Shown: positions 1 to 5,622 of the stretch, in pieces
Numbering within the stretch: position 1 is the first letter of the stretch
Layout: the number at the start of each line of letters is the position of its first letter
Source of the DNA: Myxococcales bacterium
GTDB taxonomy: Bacteria > Myxococcota_A > Polyangia > Palsa-1104
Direction of reading: 5' to 3'
Length of the DNA stretch: 5,622 nucleotides
Assembly (NCBI GenBank): GCA_023248835.1
Contig: JAHFDU010000274.1
Coordinates: forward strand, 1 to 5,622
Translations under genes and position numbers: made by a program
Notes under the pieces: model-generated
The model's database searches: none
Seen by the model: the letters and a program-made list of their open reading frames with translations, nothing else
Told to the model about the DNA's origin: nothing

Positions 1-44
1 AGATCTAGGCTACAGAAATTTCCTGTGACGCCGATGGTGTATTC

Positions 45-1433
45 ATGCGTACTCTAACTTTTCTTCAAGTTGCTCTTGTGGTCGTAGCGGTAAGTGGGTG
101 CAAAGGCGGCAGTGGCGGTGCCTTCACCATCAGCGGAAAATTGGGATCGATGTCGGTGCAATCCGGCACCCACACTTGGGCAGGCAGCACGACCAAGACC
201 GTGACTCACGTCATGGCGGTCAATCCCCAAACTTCCAATCCCGATCGCATCGTCTCGTCGGTCGGTAGCGACGGATCGTTCAGCCTCGGCGTCGATCCCG
301 GTCGCCCCTACGTCTTGGTATTTGTCGACTCCCACCAAGTCGGCACCGATATGATCGTCGGCATTTTCAAAGCTGAGACACTCGACACGCTGGCACCAGT
401 TAAGTCAACCGGAGCGGCCAATCTCGGAACCATGAACATCGATGGCGCTGGCAAAGCAGCGCTTGGCATCAGCTACGACGAACTGCTCACCAAATTGGGT
501 CTGAGCAGCGATGCCGCACTCTCCCTCGGTGCGGTCGACGATCTCTCTTTGCGATTGACCAATCCAGACATCGATGGCGACGGCAAAATCGACGCGCTTT
601 CGGACGAGAACTATTGGGTTGATTTCCACGTCCGAACCGAAAATATCAAGTTTGGCGGGCCCTCTGGAACCACCGCCACCGTCTCTGACATCACCAACAA
701 ATTCCTCGACGTAACCGGCCCAAATGCGGCGTACATCCAATTCAACTTGGCATCGATCTACGCCGTCTATCCGCAAAGTTTCGACAACCAGAACTACGTC
801 GGCTCAAGTCACATGCAAGTCGCCATGCCGTCCGGCGGCGGATCATTTTCTGCGGTCAGTGCAGCGGGCGTTTCGGCAGCCGCGGCTTCGAGCTATTCGC
901 AGAGTCCCTTTGGCGATCATCAGCAGTGGGGTCCCGACTACAATGTCTCGATGGTGCAACTGCCGGGATCCGACGGAACTCCGGTGACGTTGAAGTTCGG
1001 CCTCTCAAGCGGCAAGTCGCTCACCTTCCCCAACGTCGTCACCCGCACCAAGACACAACTTGAAGCGTCGGGCACCGTCGTTCCGTTCATCCAGTTGGTG
1101 ACCAGCGACGGCACCGACAACGGCAACATCACTGCAGTGAAATACAAATTCATGAGACGCGTGTCATCGACCGAGTGGGCCGAAGCGACCGACCAAGAGG
1201 TAGAGCTGATCGTCAATGACAATGGCGCTTACGCCGCTTTTTATGTCGGCGCGAAGGACAATCCGCAATCGGTCACGATTCCACGCCAGGCCTCAGGCTC
1301 GGTGAGCTGGAGTGGATCGAGCGCGACCCCGAAACAAATTTGTAGCATGGCAATCAGCTACGACGACAAACTCGGTCTGCGAATTTTCGCCGGCAATGTG
1401 GCACCTGCCACTGGCGTCGCTACCTGCAACTAA
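45..1433 (+). CDS. Predicted secreted lipoprotein of unknown function with an EF-hand-like calcium loop
   Basis: I do not recognise a named family. The 462-residue product starts with a short signal peptide: Arg2, a hydrophobic stretch at about residues 4-16, then the lipobox Val-Ser-Gly-Cys with Cys19 as the predicted lipidated residue. Lys20 follows, not Asp, so outer-membrane sorting is plausible if E. coli-like rules apply. A Gly/Ser-rich tether (20-25) leads into a beta-rich region (about 26-130) that could be a carboxypeptidase-regulatory-like or other beta-sandwich domain; this is a guess. Residues 175-186 form a DxDxDG loop (Asp175, Asp177, Asp179, Gly180, Asp183), as in EF-hand, dockerin or thrombospondin type 3 calcium sites. 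Residues 264-287 are Ser/Ala/Gly-rich. The only other cysteines, Cys433 and Cys461, could form a C-terminal disulfide. This ATG is the only standard start: no in-frame ATG, GTG or TTG lies between the upstream in-frame stop at 6-8 and base 45. No strong Shine-Dalgarno sequence is seen. The gene converges on sucB, with one base between the stop codons. Confidence 0.82.
   Translation: MRTLTFLQVALVVVAVSGCKGGSGGAFTISGKLGSMSVQSGTHTWAGSTTKTVTHVMAVNPQTSNPDRIVSSVGSDGSFSLGVDPGRPYVLVFVDSHQVGTDMIVGIFKAETLDTLAPVKSTGAANLGTMNIDGAGKAALGISYDELLTKLGLSSDAALSLGAVDDLSLRLTNPDIDGDGKIDALSDENYWVDFHVRTENIKFGGPSGTTATVSDITNKFLDVTGPNAAYIQFNLASIYAVYPQSFDNQNYVGSSHMQVAMPSGGGSFSAVSAAGVSAAAASSYSQSPFGDHQQWGPDYNVSMVQLPGSDGTPVTLKFGLSSGKSLTFPNVVTRTKTQLEASGTVVPFIQLVTSDGTDNGNITAVKYKFMRRVSSTEWAEATDQEVELIVNDNGAYAAFYVGAKDNPQSVTIPRQASGSVSWSGSSATPKQICSMAISYDDKLGLRIFAGNVAPATGVATCN
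567..602 (+). other. EF-hand-like calcium-binding loop within the lipoprotein
   Basis: This encodes residues 175-186, reading DIDGDGKIDALS. Acidic residues sit at loop positions 1, 3, 5 and 9, with Gly at 6 and Ile at 8, the classical DxDxDG pattern. Position 12 is Ser rather than the usual Asp/Glu, but Asp187 and Glu188 follow at once. This resembles the helix-poor calcium loops of secreted proteins (dockerin or thrombospondin type 3) more than a full EF-hand, because no clear flanking helices are visible. Calcium binding is inferred from the motif only. Confidence 0.55.
1398..1411. repeat. Perfect 6-bp inverted repeat near the converging 3' ends
   Basis: The sequence GTGGCA-CC-TGCCAC is a perfect inverted repeat with a 2-base centre. 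In RNA it would fold as about 5 pairs with a 4-base loop. It can be extended through an internal loop by CGCC (1388-1391) pairing with GGCG (1413-1416). It lies in the last codons of the lipoprotein gene and begins 24 bases beyond the sucB stop on the minus strand. Neither side carries a T-run, so it is not a canonical intrinsic terminator. It could still stabilise or pause either transcript. Confidence 0.4.
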
Positions 1434-1434
1434 C

Positions 1435-2637
1435 TTACAACGCGAGCATCAGGCGTTCGGGATTTTCGATCCGCTCTTTGACCCCAACCAAAAATGAAAC
1501 TGCTTCGCGACCGTCGACGACGCGATGATCGTAGGAGAGCGCCAGATACATCATCGGGCGAATCTTGATCTCATCGCCGACCGCCATGGGACGTTTGACA
1601 ATGTTGTGTAGCCCGAGAATTCCACTCTGCGGCATGTTCAAAAGCGGCGTCGACATCATCGACCCGTAAATGCCGCCGTTGGTAATCGAAAAAGTCCCGC
1701 CCGTTAGATCGTCAAGCGTCAGCTGATTGGTTTTGGCCTTCTCGGCCAATTTTCCGATGCCAAGTTCAATCTCGGCAAAGCCGAGCTGATCGACGTTGCG
1801 CAGCACCGGCACCACCAAGCCGCGGCCCGACCCGACTGCGATGCCAAAGTCATAGTGTTTCTTGTAGATGATATCGGTGCCGCGAACCTCGGCGTTCACT
1901 CCGGGAAAGTCTTTGAGCGCCTCGACGCTGGCGCGGACAAAAAACGACATAAACCCAAGCTTGATTTTGTGCTTGGCCGAAAATGTCTCTTGATAGCGTG
2001 CCCGCAGCGCCATCACTTGTGACATGTCGCATTCGTTGAACGTGGTCAGAATCGCCGCGGTGTGTTGTGCTGCGACCAAGCGCTCGGCGATCCGCTTGCG
2101 CAACGGTGACATCGGCACCACCTCTTCGCGCTCGCCGGCCGCTCTTGCTACCATCGGCGTTGCAGCCGCGACTGGCGGCGACGCCGTTTCGGCCGGCGCA
2201 TGCCCTTCACGAATCGCTTTGCGCACCGACGGTGGCAACGTGCGATGCGGCGCCGATCCATTTTGTACCTCGTGGGTCGGTGCCCCGCTCTCTCGCTTCG
2301 CCGTGGGCGTGGGCGCGAGCGTAGCCGAAGCTTGTGGCGCGCTCGCCGGCGCAGCTTTCGCTGCCGCTGTAGGCGCGGCAGCCGCTTTGGCCTTGCCTTC
2401 GCCGGGTGCAATCGATCCGATCGTCTCCCCTACTTTGACCGCAGCTCCCTCGGCAAAAAGCTGCTCGGTGAGCACGCCCGCGACTGGAGAGGGCAACGCC
2501 ACCGTCACTTTGTCAGTTTCGAGATCGACCACCGGTTCGTCGACTGCGATCGGCTCGCCCACCTGCTTGAGCCACTTGGAAACCACCGCTTCCGAGATCG
2601 ATTCGCCGAGCTTGGGCACCACCAGAGGTATCGACAT
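1435..2637 (-). CDS. sucB: Dihydrolipoyllysine succinyltransferase, E2 of the 2-oxoglutarate dehydrogenase complex
   Basis: This cytoplasmic TCA-cycle enzyme accepts the succinyl group from E1 on a swinging lipoyl arm and transfers it to CoA; it forms the structural core of the complex. The 400 residues are close to the usual length (E. coli about 405). The N-terminal lipoyl domain spans about 1-77, with lipoyl Lys43 in the ETDKV motif. An Ala/Pro-rich linker covers about 82-130. Residues 134-145 (LPPSVRKAIREG) match the first helix of a peripheral subunit-binding domain, but the usual GTG-x-x-GR-hx-x-x-D second half is absent. The catalytic domain runs from about 172 to 400, with succinyltransferase hallmarks LTTFNE (197-202), LGFMSF (227-232) and FSITNGG (316-322), where Thr319 matches the active-site Thr of E. 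coli SucB. The active-site signature YDHRVVDG gives His371 and Asp375. The ATG at 2637 is supported by the conserved N-terminus and an AGGA ribosome binding site. The gene lies 9 bp after sucA. The succinyl-specific core motifs argue against a pyruvate or branched-chain E2. Confidence 0.97.
   Translation of the reverse strand: MSIPLVVPKLGESISEAVVSKWLKQVGEPIAVDEPVVDLETDKVTVALPSPVAGVLTEQLFAEGAAVKVGETIGSIAPGEGKAKAAAAPTAAAKAAPASAPQASATLAPTPTAKRESGAPTHEVQNGSAPHRTLPPSVRKAIREGHAPAETASPPVAAATPMVARAAGEREEVVPMSPLRKRIAERLVAAQHTAAILTTFNECDMSQVMALRARYQETFSAKHKIKLGFMSFFVRASVEALKDFPGVNAEVRGTDIIYKKHYDFGIAVGSGRGLVVPVLRNVDQLGFAEIELGIGKLAEKAKTNQLTLDDLTGGTFSITNGGIYGSMMSTPLLNMPQSGILGLHNIVKRPMAVGDEIKIRPMMYLALSYDHRVVDGREAVSFLVGVKERIENPERLMLAL
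2122..2238 (-). other. Truncated peripheral subunit-binding domain in SucB
   Basis: This covers SucB residues 134-172. A normal domain is about 35 residues: a helix beginning P-x-x-R-x-x-A/L, then a GTG-x-x-GR loop and a second helix with a conserved Asp. Here only the first helix is recognisable (Pro135, Pro136, Arg139, Ile142). It runs straight into an Ala/Pro-rich linker and then the catalytic domain at VVPMSPLRKRIAERL. The other minus-strand frames over this stretch do not encode the missing half, so a simple frameshift does not explain it. Confidence 0.7.
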
Positions 2638-2642
2638 CGCGT

Positions 2643-2648
2643 CTTCCT
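2643..2648 (-). promoter_or_regulatory. sucB ribosome binding site overlapping the sucA stop codon
   Basis: On the minus strand the junction reads TAGGAAGACGCGATG. AGGAAG matches the anti-Shine-Dalgarno sequence, with the AGGA core 7 bases before the sucB ATG. The sucA stop TAG (2647-2649) shares its AG with this site. A ribosome terminating on sucA would cover the sucB initiation region, the usual layout for translational coupling that keeps E1 and E2 in proportion. Confidence 0.75.
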
Positions 2649-5400
2649 ATCCTTTTTCGAGTGGCGCAAAAGCGCGCCTCATTAGATCGCCCTGCTCCAT
2701 CATGTGCGCCTTGTGCGAGCCGGTGGCTGGACTGGCGCTCTCGGCGCGGGTCACCGAACGCACCTGACGCGCGCCCGCGACCTTGAGCAGCCGCACGTAA
2801 ATGTAACGCTGCGCGCCCATGTTCATCGGCTCTTCTTGCACCCAAACAATCTCTTGCGCCGGCGCATAGCGATCGAGCGCTGACGTCAGCTCCTGGTCGC
2901 TGAGAGGATAGAGCTGCTCGATGCGAACAATCGCCGTCTGTTTGTCGCCACGCTTTTTGCGCTCTTCCTCGAGGTCGTAAAATATTTTTCCGGTGCACAA
3001 GAGCACACGCTTGCACTGCCCGCGCTCGGGCGGCGTCTGATCATAGAGGATGCGACGAAAGCGACCTTTTTCGAGATCCTCGACGGTGGAACGTGCCGCC
3101 GGCAGACGCAGCAAACTCTTCGGCGTCATCACCACCAGTGGCTTGTGCCAGGTGCGCAGCGCTTGGCGTCGCAGCAAATGAAAATATTGCGCTGGCGTCG
3201 TAGGATAACAAACTTGAATGTTGTCCTCGGCGCAACTCTCCAAAAAGCGCTCATACCGCGCACTCGAATGTTCCGGTCCCTGGCCTTCGAAGCCATGCGG
3301 CAACAGCAGCACCAATCCCGACAGCCGCTGCCATTTGTCCTCCGACGAAGTGATGAACTGATCGATGATCACTTGAGCGCCGTTGACGAAATCGCCGAAC
3401 TGCGCTTCCCAAATCACCAGCGCGTCAGGAAAATCGAGGCTGTAGCCAAATTCAAAACCGAGCACCGCAGCCTCGGAAAGCGGACTGTCGAAAATCGACA
3501 ACGTGCCCTGGCCCTCGCGCAGATGCTGCAGCGGAATCCACTCCGCTTCGGTGCGCTGGTCCACCACCAGTGCGTGGCGCTGACTGAAAGTGCCACGACG
3601 CACGTCTTGGCCGGTCATGCGCACCACGTGGCCATCCCATAACAGCGTCGCGAAGGCGAGATGTTCGCCCATACCCCAATCCATCGCCTGCTCGCCACGC
3701 CCCATCTGTGCGCGCTGTTGTAAGAGGCGTGCAACCTTCGGATTGGCGCGAAAACCCTCGGGTAACGAAGTGAGTGCGGTGGTGACTTCAGCAATGCGAG
3801 CGCGCGACACGCCCGTCGCCAGCTCTTCGCCACCGGGATCCGGGCCGCCTTCGTATCCTTGCCAATGGCCGCCGAGCGCCGCGACCTTGGGACGCGAGGC
3901 ACGTTTTCGTTCAAACTCTGCATTCAAGAGCCCGAGGCGTTTTTCGACGATCGCTTGCGCGTCAGCCTCCGTGATCACGCCGTCCGCCACCAGACGCTTG
4001 GTGTACACCTGGCGCACCGGCGGATGGCGCTCGATGCGCTGATACAAGAGCGGCTGAGTAAAGCTCGGCTCGTCGGTCTCGTTGTGGCCATACTTGCGGT
4101 AACAAAACATGTCGATGACCACGTCCGATCGAAATTCTTTGCGGTAGTCCATCGCCACGTTGACCACTTGCGCCACCGCTTCCGGGTCGTCGCCGTTGAC
4201 GTGAAAAATCGGCACTTGAATCATTTTGGCGATGTCGGTGCAATACGGGCCCGAGCGCGACGAAGCCGGCGCCGTGGTGAATCCGATTTGATTGTTGATA
4301 ACAATGTGGACGGTGCCGCCGGTGCGATAGCCGCGCAGGTTGGACAAGTTGAGCGTCTCGGCTACCAGCCCTTGGCCTGCAAACGCCGCGTCGCCGTGCA
4401 AAATGATCCCGAGCACTTTGTTGTGCTGGTGATCCTTGCGCCGACGCAATTTGGCGCGCACTCGACCGACCACCACCGGGTCAACCGCTTCGAGATGGCT
4501 TGGATTAAACGCCAGCGTCAGATGTAGTTTGTGGCCAAAGCGAGTCGTCTGATCGCTCGAGTACCCGAGGTGGTACTTGACGTCGCCGCCGCCAAACATG
4601 GTCTCGGGATCGATGTCTTCAAACTCGGCGAAAACATCGCCAACGCTCTTGCCGATGATGTTGGTCAGTACACTTAAACGCCCGCGGTGGGCCATGCCGA
4701 TCACCACCTCTTCGAGCCCCTCTTTGCCGCCGTGCTCGAAGATGAGATGCAACATCGGAATGGTGGTCTCGCCACCCTCTAAAGAGAAGCGCTTGGTCCC
4801 AACATATTTTTTGTGGACAAAATCTTCAAACAACTCGGCCGCAGCCAACTGCTCGAGCATGAAAACCTTGGTGGCACGATCAAGCGGTGGCTGATTGAGC
4901 ACCGGCTCGATCCGCTTTTGCAGCCACTCGCGCCGCTCCGGCGCTGCGATGTGCATCATCTCGAGACCGATCGATTGGCAATAGGTCGCGCGCAGTCGAT
5001 GCAAAATGTCGTCAAGCGGTGCGGCGTCGCCCATGCCGTACAGTCCGCCCGCAGGCAGCACCCGCGCACCGTCGCTGACAGCAAAACCCCAACTGCGCGG
5101 ATCGAGATCGGGATGCGGTTCGCGCGGCAAGTGATCGAGCGGATCGAGTTTGGCTTCGAGATGGCCACGCACGCGATAGGCGTTCACCAGCCCGTAGATG
5201 CCGGCGTACTCAGCGACGGCACCCGGCGCCACTGCAGCGGCCGATCCGACGGCCGTCACGCTCGCATAGGTCGATGGCACCCCGTTTTCAAACAGCGCCC
5301 GCCAGCTCGAATCAACCGCATTCGGATCGGCGCGGAAGCGCTCGTATAAATCGTCGAGAAAGGGCAGATTGGGGGCAAGGGTGACTAGATCGTTCGCCAT
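2647..5400 (-). CDS. sucA: 2-oxoglutarate dehydrogenase E1 component (thiamine diphosphate-dependent)
   Basis: It decarboxylates 2-oxoglutarate and reductively succinylates the lipoyl group of SucB. It is a cytoplasmic homodimer at the periphery of the complex. The 917 residues fit the family (E. coli 933). Residues about 12-40, with FLDDLYERFRADP and SSWRALFE, form the N-terminal segment typical of the family and implicated in E2 binding. In the diphosphate-binding half, AHRGRL (237-242) gives His238 and GDVKYH (272-277) gives His277, matching E. coli His260 and His298. NPSHLE is at 299-304. The ThDP/Mg motif runs from Gly336-Asp337 to Asn369-Asn370. YGHNETDEPSFTQP is at 437-450. In the pyrimidine half, SEAAVLGFEFGYS (642-654) carries Glu643, the expected cofactor-activating Glu, and GPEHSSAR (708-715) carries His711, corresponding to E. 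coli His729. The C-terminal domain has MTPKSLLR (758-765), the YDLEEERKKRGD region (808-819) and ASPATG (889-894). An in-frame stop at 5416-5418 leaves the ATG at 5400 as the only upstream start. No key catalytic residue appears to be missing. It is first in an operon with sucB. Confidence 0.98.
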   Translation of the reverse strand: MANDLVTLAPNLPFLDDLYERFRADPNAVDSSWRALFENGVPSTYASVTAVGSAAAVAPGAVAEYAGIYGLVNAYRVRGHLEAKLDPLDHLPREPHPDLDPRSWGFAVSDGARVLPAGGLYGMGDAAPLDDILHRLRATYCQSIGLEMMHIAAPERREWLQKRIEPVLNQPPLDRATKVFMLEQLAAAELFEDFVHKKYVGTKRFSLEGGETTIPMLHLIFEHGGKEGLEEVVIGMAHRGRLSVLTNIIGKSVGDVFAEFEDIDPETMFGGGDVKYHLGYSSDQTTRFGHKLHLTLAFNPSHLEAVDPVVVGRVRAKLRRRKDHQHNKVLGIILHGDAAFAGQGLVAETLNLSNLRGYRTGGTVHIVINNQIGFTTAPASSRSGPYCTDIAKMIQVPIFHVNGDDPEAVAQVVNVAMDYRKEFRSDVVIDMFCYRKYGHNETDEPSFTQPLLYQRIERHPPVRQVYTKRLVADGVITEADAQAIVEKRLGLLNAEFERKRASRPKVAALGGHWQGYEGGPDPGGEELATGVSRARIAEVTTALTSLPEGFRANPKVARLLQQRAQMGRGEQAMDWGMGEHLAFATLLWDGHVVRMTGQDVRRGTFSQRHALVVDQRTEAEWIPLQHLREGQGTLSIFDSPLSEAAVLGFEFGYSLDFPDALVIWEAQFGDFVNGAQVIIDQFITSSEDKWQRLSGLVLLLPHGFEGQGPEHSSARYERFLESCAEDNIQVCYPTTPAQYFHLLRRQALRTWHKPLVVMTPKSLLRLPAARSTVEDLEKGRFRRILYDQTPPERGQCKRVLLCTGKIFYDLEEERKKRGDKQTAIVRIEQLYPLSDQELTSALDRYAPAQEIVWVQEEPMNMGAQRYIYVRLLKVAGARQVRSVTRAESASPATGSHKAHMMEQGDLMRRAFAPLEKG

Positions 5401-5409
5401 AGCCCTTCG

Positions 5410-5418
5410 ATCATATCA
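5410..5418 (-). promoter_or_regulatory. Possible extended -10 promoter element for sucAB
   Basis: On the minus strand the bases read TGATATGAT: an extended -10 TGn followed by TATGAT, which matches the sigma-70 TATAAT consensus at 5 of 6 positions. No good -35 is found 16-18 bases upstream (GAGTAT at the 17-base spacing), which is tolerated for extended -10 promoters. Only 9 bases separate the hexamer from the sucA ATG, so transcription would start within a few bases of the start codon. A purine-rich GAAGGG (5403-5408) sits just 2 bases before the ATG, too close for a normal ribosome binding site. A chance match is possible. Confidence 0.4.
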
Positions 5419-5455
5419 CGTTCGCTTGGCAGATACTCACTGAACGTCCGTCCAA

Positions 5456-5478
5456 CTGCGCGTCTGCGCGTTGCGCGT
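5456..5478. repeat. Tandem repeat of CTGCGCGT, about three units
   Basis: CTGCGCGT occurs at 5456-5463 and 5464-5471 and is followed by TGCGCGT at 5472-5478. Two copies are perfect and the third has lost its first base. It lies about 56-78 bases upstream of the sucA start, between the start-proximal -10-like element and the CCGAC repeats. Confidence 0.85.
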
Positions 5479-5481
5479 AGA

Positions 5482-5502
5482 CCCGACCACCCGACACCCG
5501 AC
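5482..5502. repeat. Three CCCGAC repeats with 7-8 bp period
   Basis: CCCGAC begins at 5482, 5490 and 5497, giving spacings of 8 and 7 bases. The intervening bases are CA, A and CA, so the array reads as variants of a CCCGACA heptamer. It is followed closely by the perfect palindrome GGGCGCCC at 5506-5513. The unit shares the CCGACA core with the array at 5554-5574. Confidence 0.8.
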
Positions 5503-5529
5503 CAGGGGCGCCCGGAAGTCGGCGTTGAT

Positions 5530-5542
5530 TCGCGCTTCGCGA
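5530..5542. repeat. Small inverted repeat TCGCG-CTT-CGCGA
   Basis: A 5-bp perfect stem with a 3-base loop lies between the two CCGACA-type arrays. It is short and could be chance in a CG-rich region, but it falls in the same repeat-dense upstream segment. No T-run follows on either strand, so it is not a terminator. Confidence 0.4.
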
Positions 5543-5553
5543 TTCTTACCACC

Positions 5554-5574
5554 GCCGACAGCCGACAGCTGACA
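5554..5574. repeat. Three tandem heptamers (GCCGACA, GCCGACA, GCTGACA)
   Basis: Two perfect copies of GCCGACA (5554-5560 and 5561-5567) are followed by GCTGACA (5568-5574), which has one C-to-T change. On the sucA-sense strand the unit reads TGTCGGC. This resembles the class of short tandemly repeated heptamers that recur between genes in some bacterial genomes. Whether it recurs in this genome cannot be seen here. Confidence 0.85.
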
Positions 5575-5581
5575 GTGGAGA

Positions 5582-5597
5582 AAAATCGCAAAATCGC
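5582..5597. repeat. Perfect tandem duplication of AAAATCGC
   Basis: AAAATCGC occurs twice in direct succession (5582-5589 and 5590-5597). It is the most A+T-rich patch upstream of sucA, about 180-200 bases before the start codon. It could be a small duplicated operator or an incidental microduplication; nothing in the window decides this. Confidence 0.7.
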
Positions 5598-5622
5598 GTT
5601 GACCCTCCCGTAAATTCGCTCT

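Noticed and set aside
1388..1416. Bidirectional intrinsic terminator between the lipoprotein gene and sucB
   Set aside because: The hairpin has only a 5-6 bp core stem and lacks a T-run on both strands, so it fails the usual criteria.
2250..2400. Repetitive-looking Ala/Pro-coding DNA within sucB
   Set aside because: This is the normal flexible Ala/Pro linker following the lipoyl domain of E2 enzymes, not a mobile or regulatory repeat.
2024..2767. A 247-residue open frame on the plus strand opposite sucB
   Set aside because: It lies entirely antisense to the well-conserved sucB and the end of sucA. It has no recognisable domain and an Ala/Ser/Thr-rich composition. Long antisense frames are expected opposite G+C-rich genes.
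3859..4527. A 222-residue plus-strand open frame opposite sucA
   Set aside because: It is a His/Arg/Val-rich mirror of the conserved ThDP-binding region of sucA, with no domain signature. It is best explained as a shadow of sucA codon usage.
4813..5349. A 178-residue plus-strand open frame opposite the start of sucA
   Set aside because: It is Arg/His-rich with no motif and lies completely inside sucA. There is no independent evidence of coding.
5385..5591. A 68-residue minus-strand open frame overlapping the sucA start, possibly a leader peptide
   Set aside because: It would need a TTG start with no ribosome binding site. It is Arg-rich, runs through the tandem repeats and shows no recognisable motif. 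A translated leader cannot be excluded, but nothing supports it.
5456..5597. CRISPR array
   Set aside because: The repeats are only 7-8 bp, are contiguous with no spacers, and differ in sequence between clusters. No cas gene is present.

Overview
The window carries three complete protein-coding genes in a G+C-rich bacterial sequence. Two of them form a textbook sucA-sucB pair on the minus strand. The third is a lone predicted lipoprotein on the plus strand. The lipobox signal peptide points to a diderm (Gram-negative) bacterium. The E1 and E2 sequences, the uncharacterised lipoprotein with an EF-hand-like loop, and the short tandem repeats between genes give an overall impression of a deltaproteobacterial-type lineage (Myxococcota, Binatota or relatives). 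That placement rests on general resemblance only and is low confidence.

Layout: (1) 45-1433 (+) encodes a 462-residue secreted lipoprotein of unknown function. (2) 1435-2637 (-) is sucB, the E2 dihydrolipoamide succinyltransferase. (3) 2647-5400 (-) is sucA, the thiamine-diphosphate-dependent E1 of 2-oxoglutarate dehydrogenase. (4) 5401-5622 is the region upstream of sucA. It has no convincing gene, but holds four clusters of 7-8 bp tandem repeats and a good extended -10 promoter element placed unusually close to the sucA start codon. The first 44 bases are too short to say more than that no strong ribosome binding site is visible.

How the genes work together: SucA decarboxylates 2-oxoglutarate and passes the succinyl group to the lipoyl-lysine of SucB. 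SucB transfers it to CoA to make succinyl-CoA in the TCA cycle. The two genes are 9 bp apart and the sucB ribosome binding site overlaps the sucA stop codon, so they are almost certainly co-transcribed and probably translationally coupled. No E3 (lpd), sucCD or sdh gene is in the window. Directly downstream of sucB is the convergent lipoprotein gene, so E3 must come from elsewhere. The lipoprotein gene has no evident functional link to the pair.

This is mostly an ordinary central-metabolism region, and I found no convincing new system. The points most worth a second look are a SucB that keeps only the first helix of its peripheral subunit-binding domain, a possibly leaderless sucA transcript, the heptamer repeat clusters upstream of sucA, and convergent stop codons one base apart with no intrinsic terminator between them.
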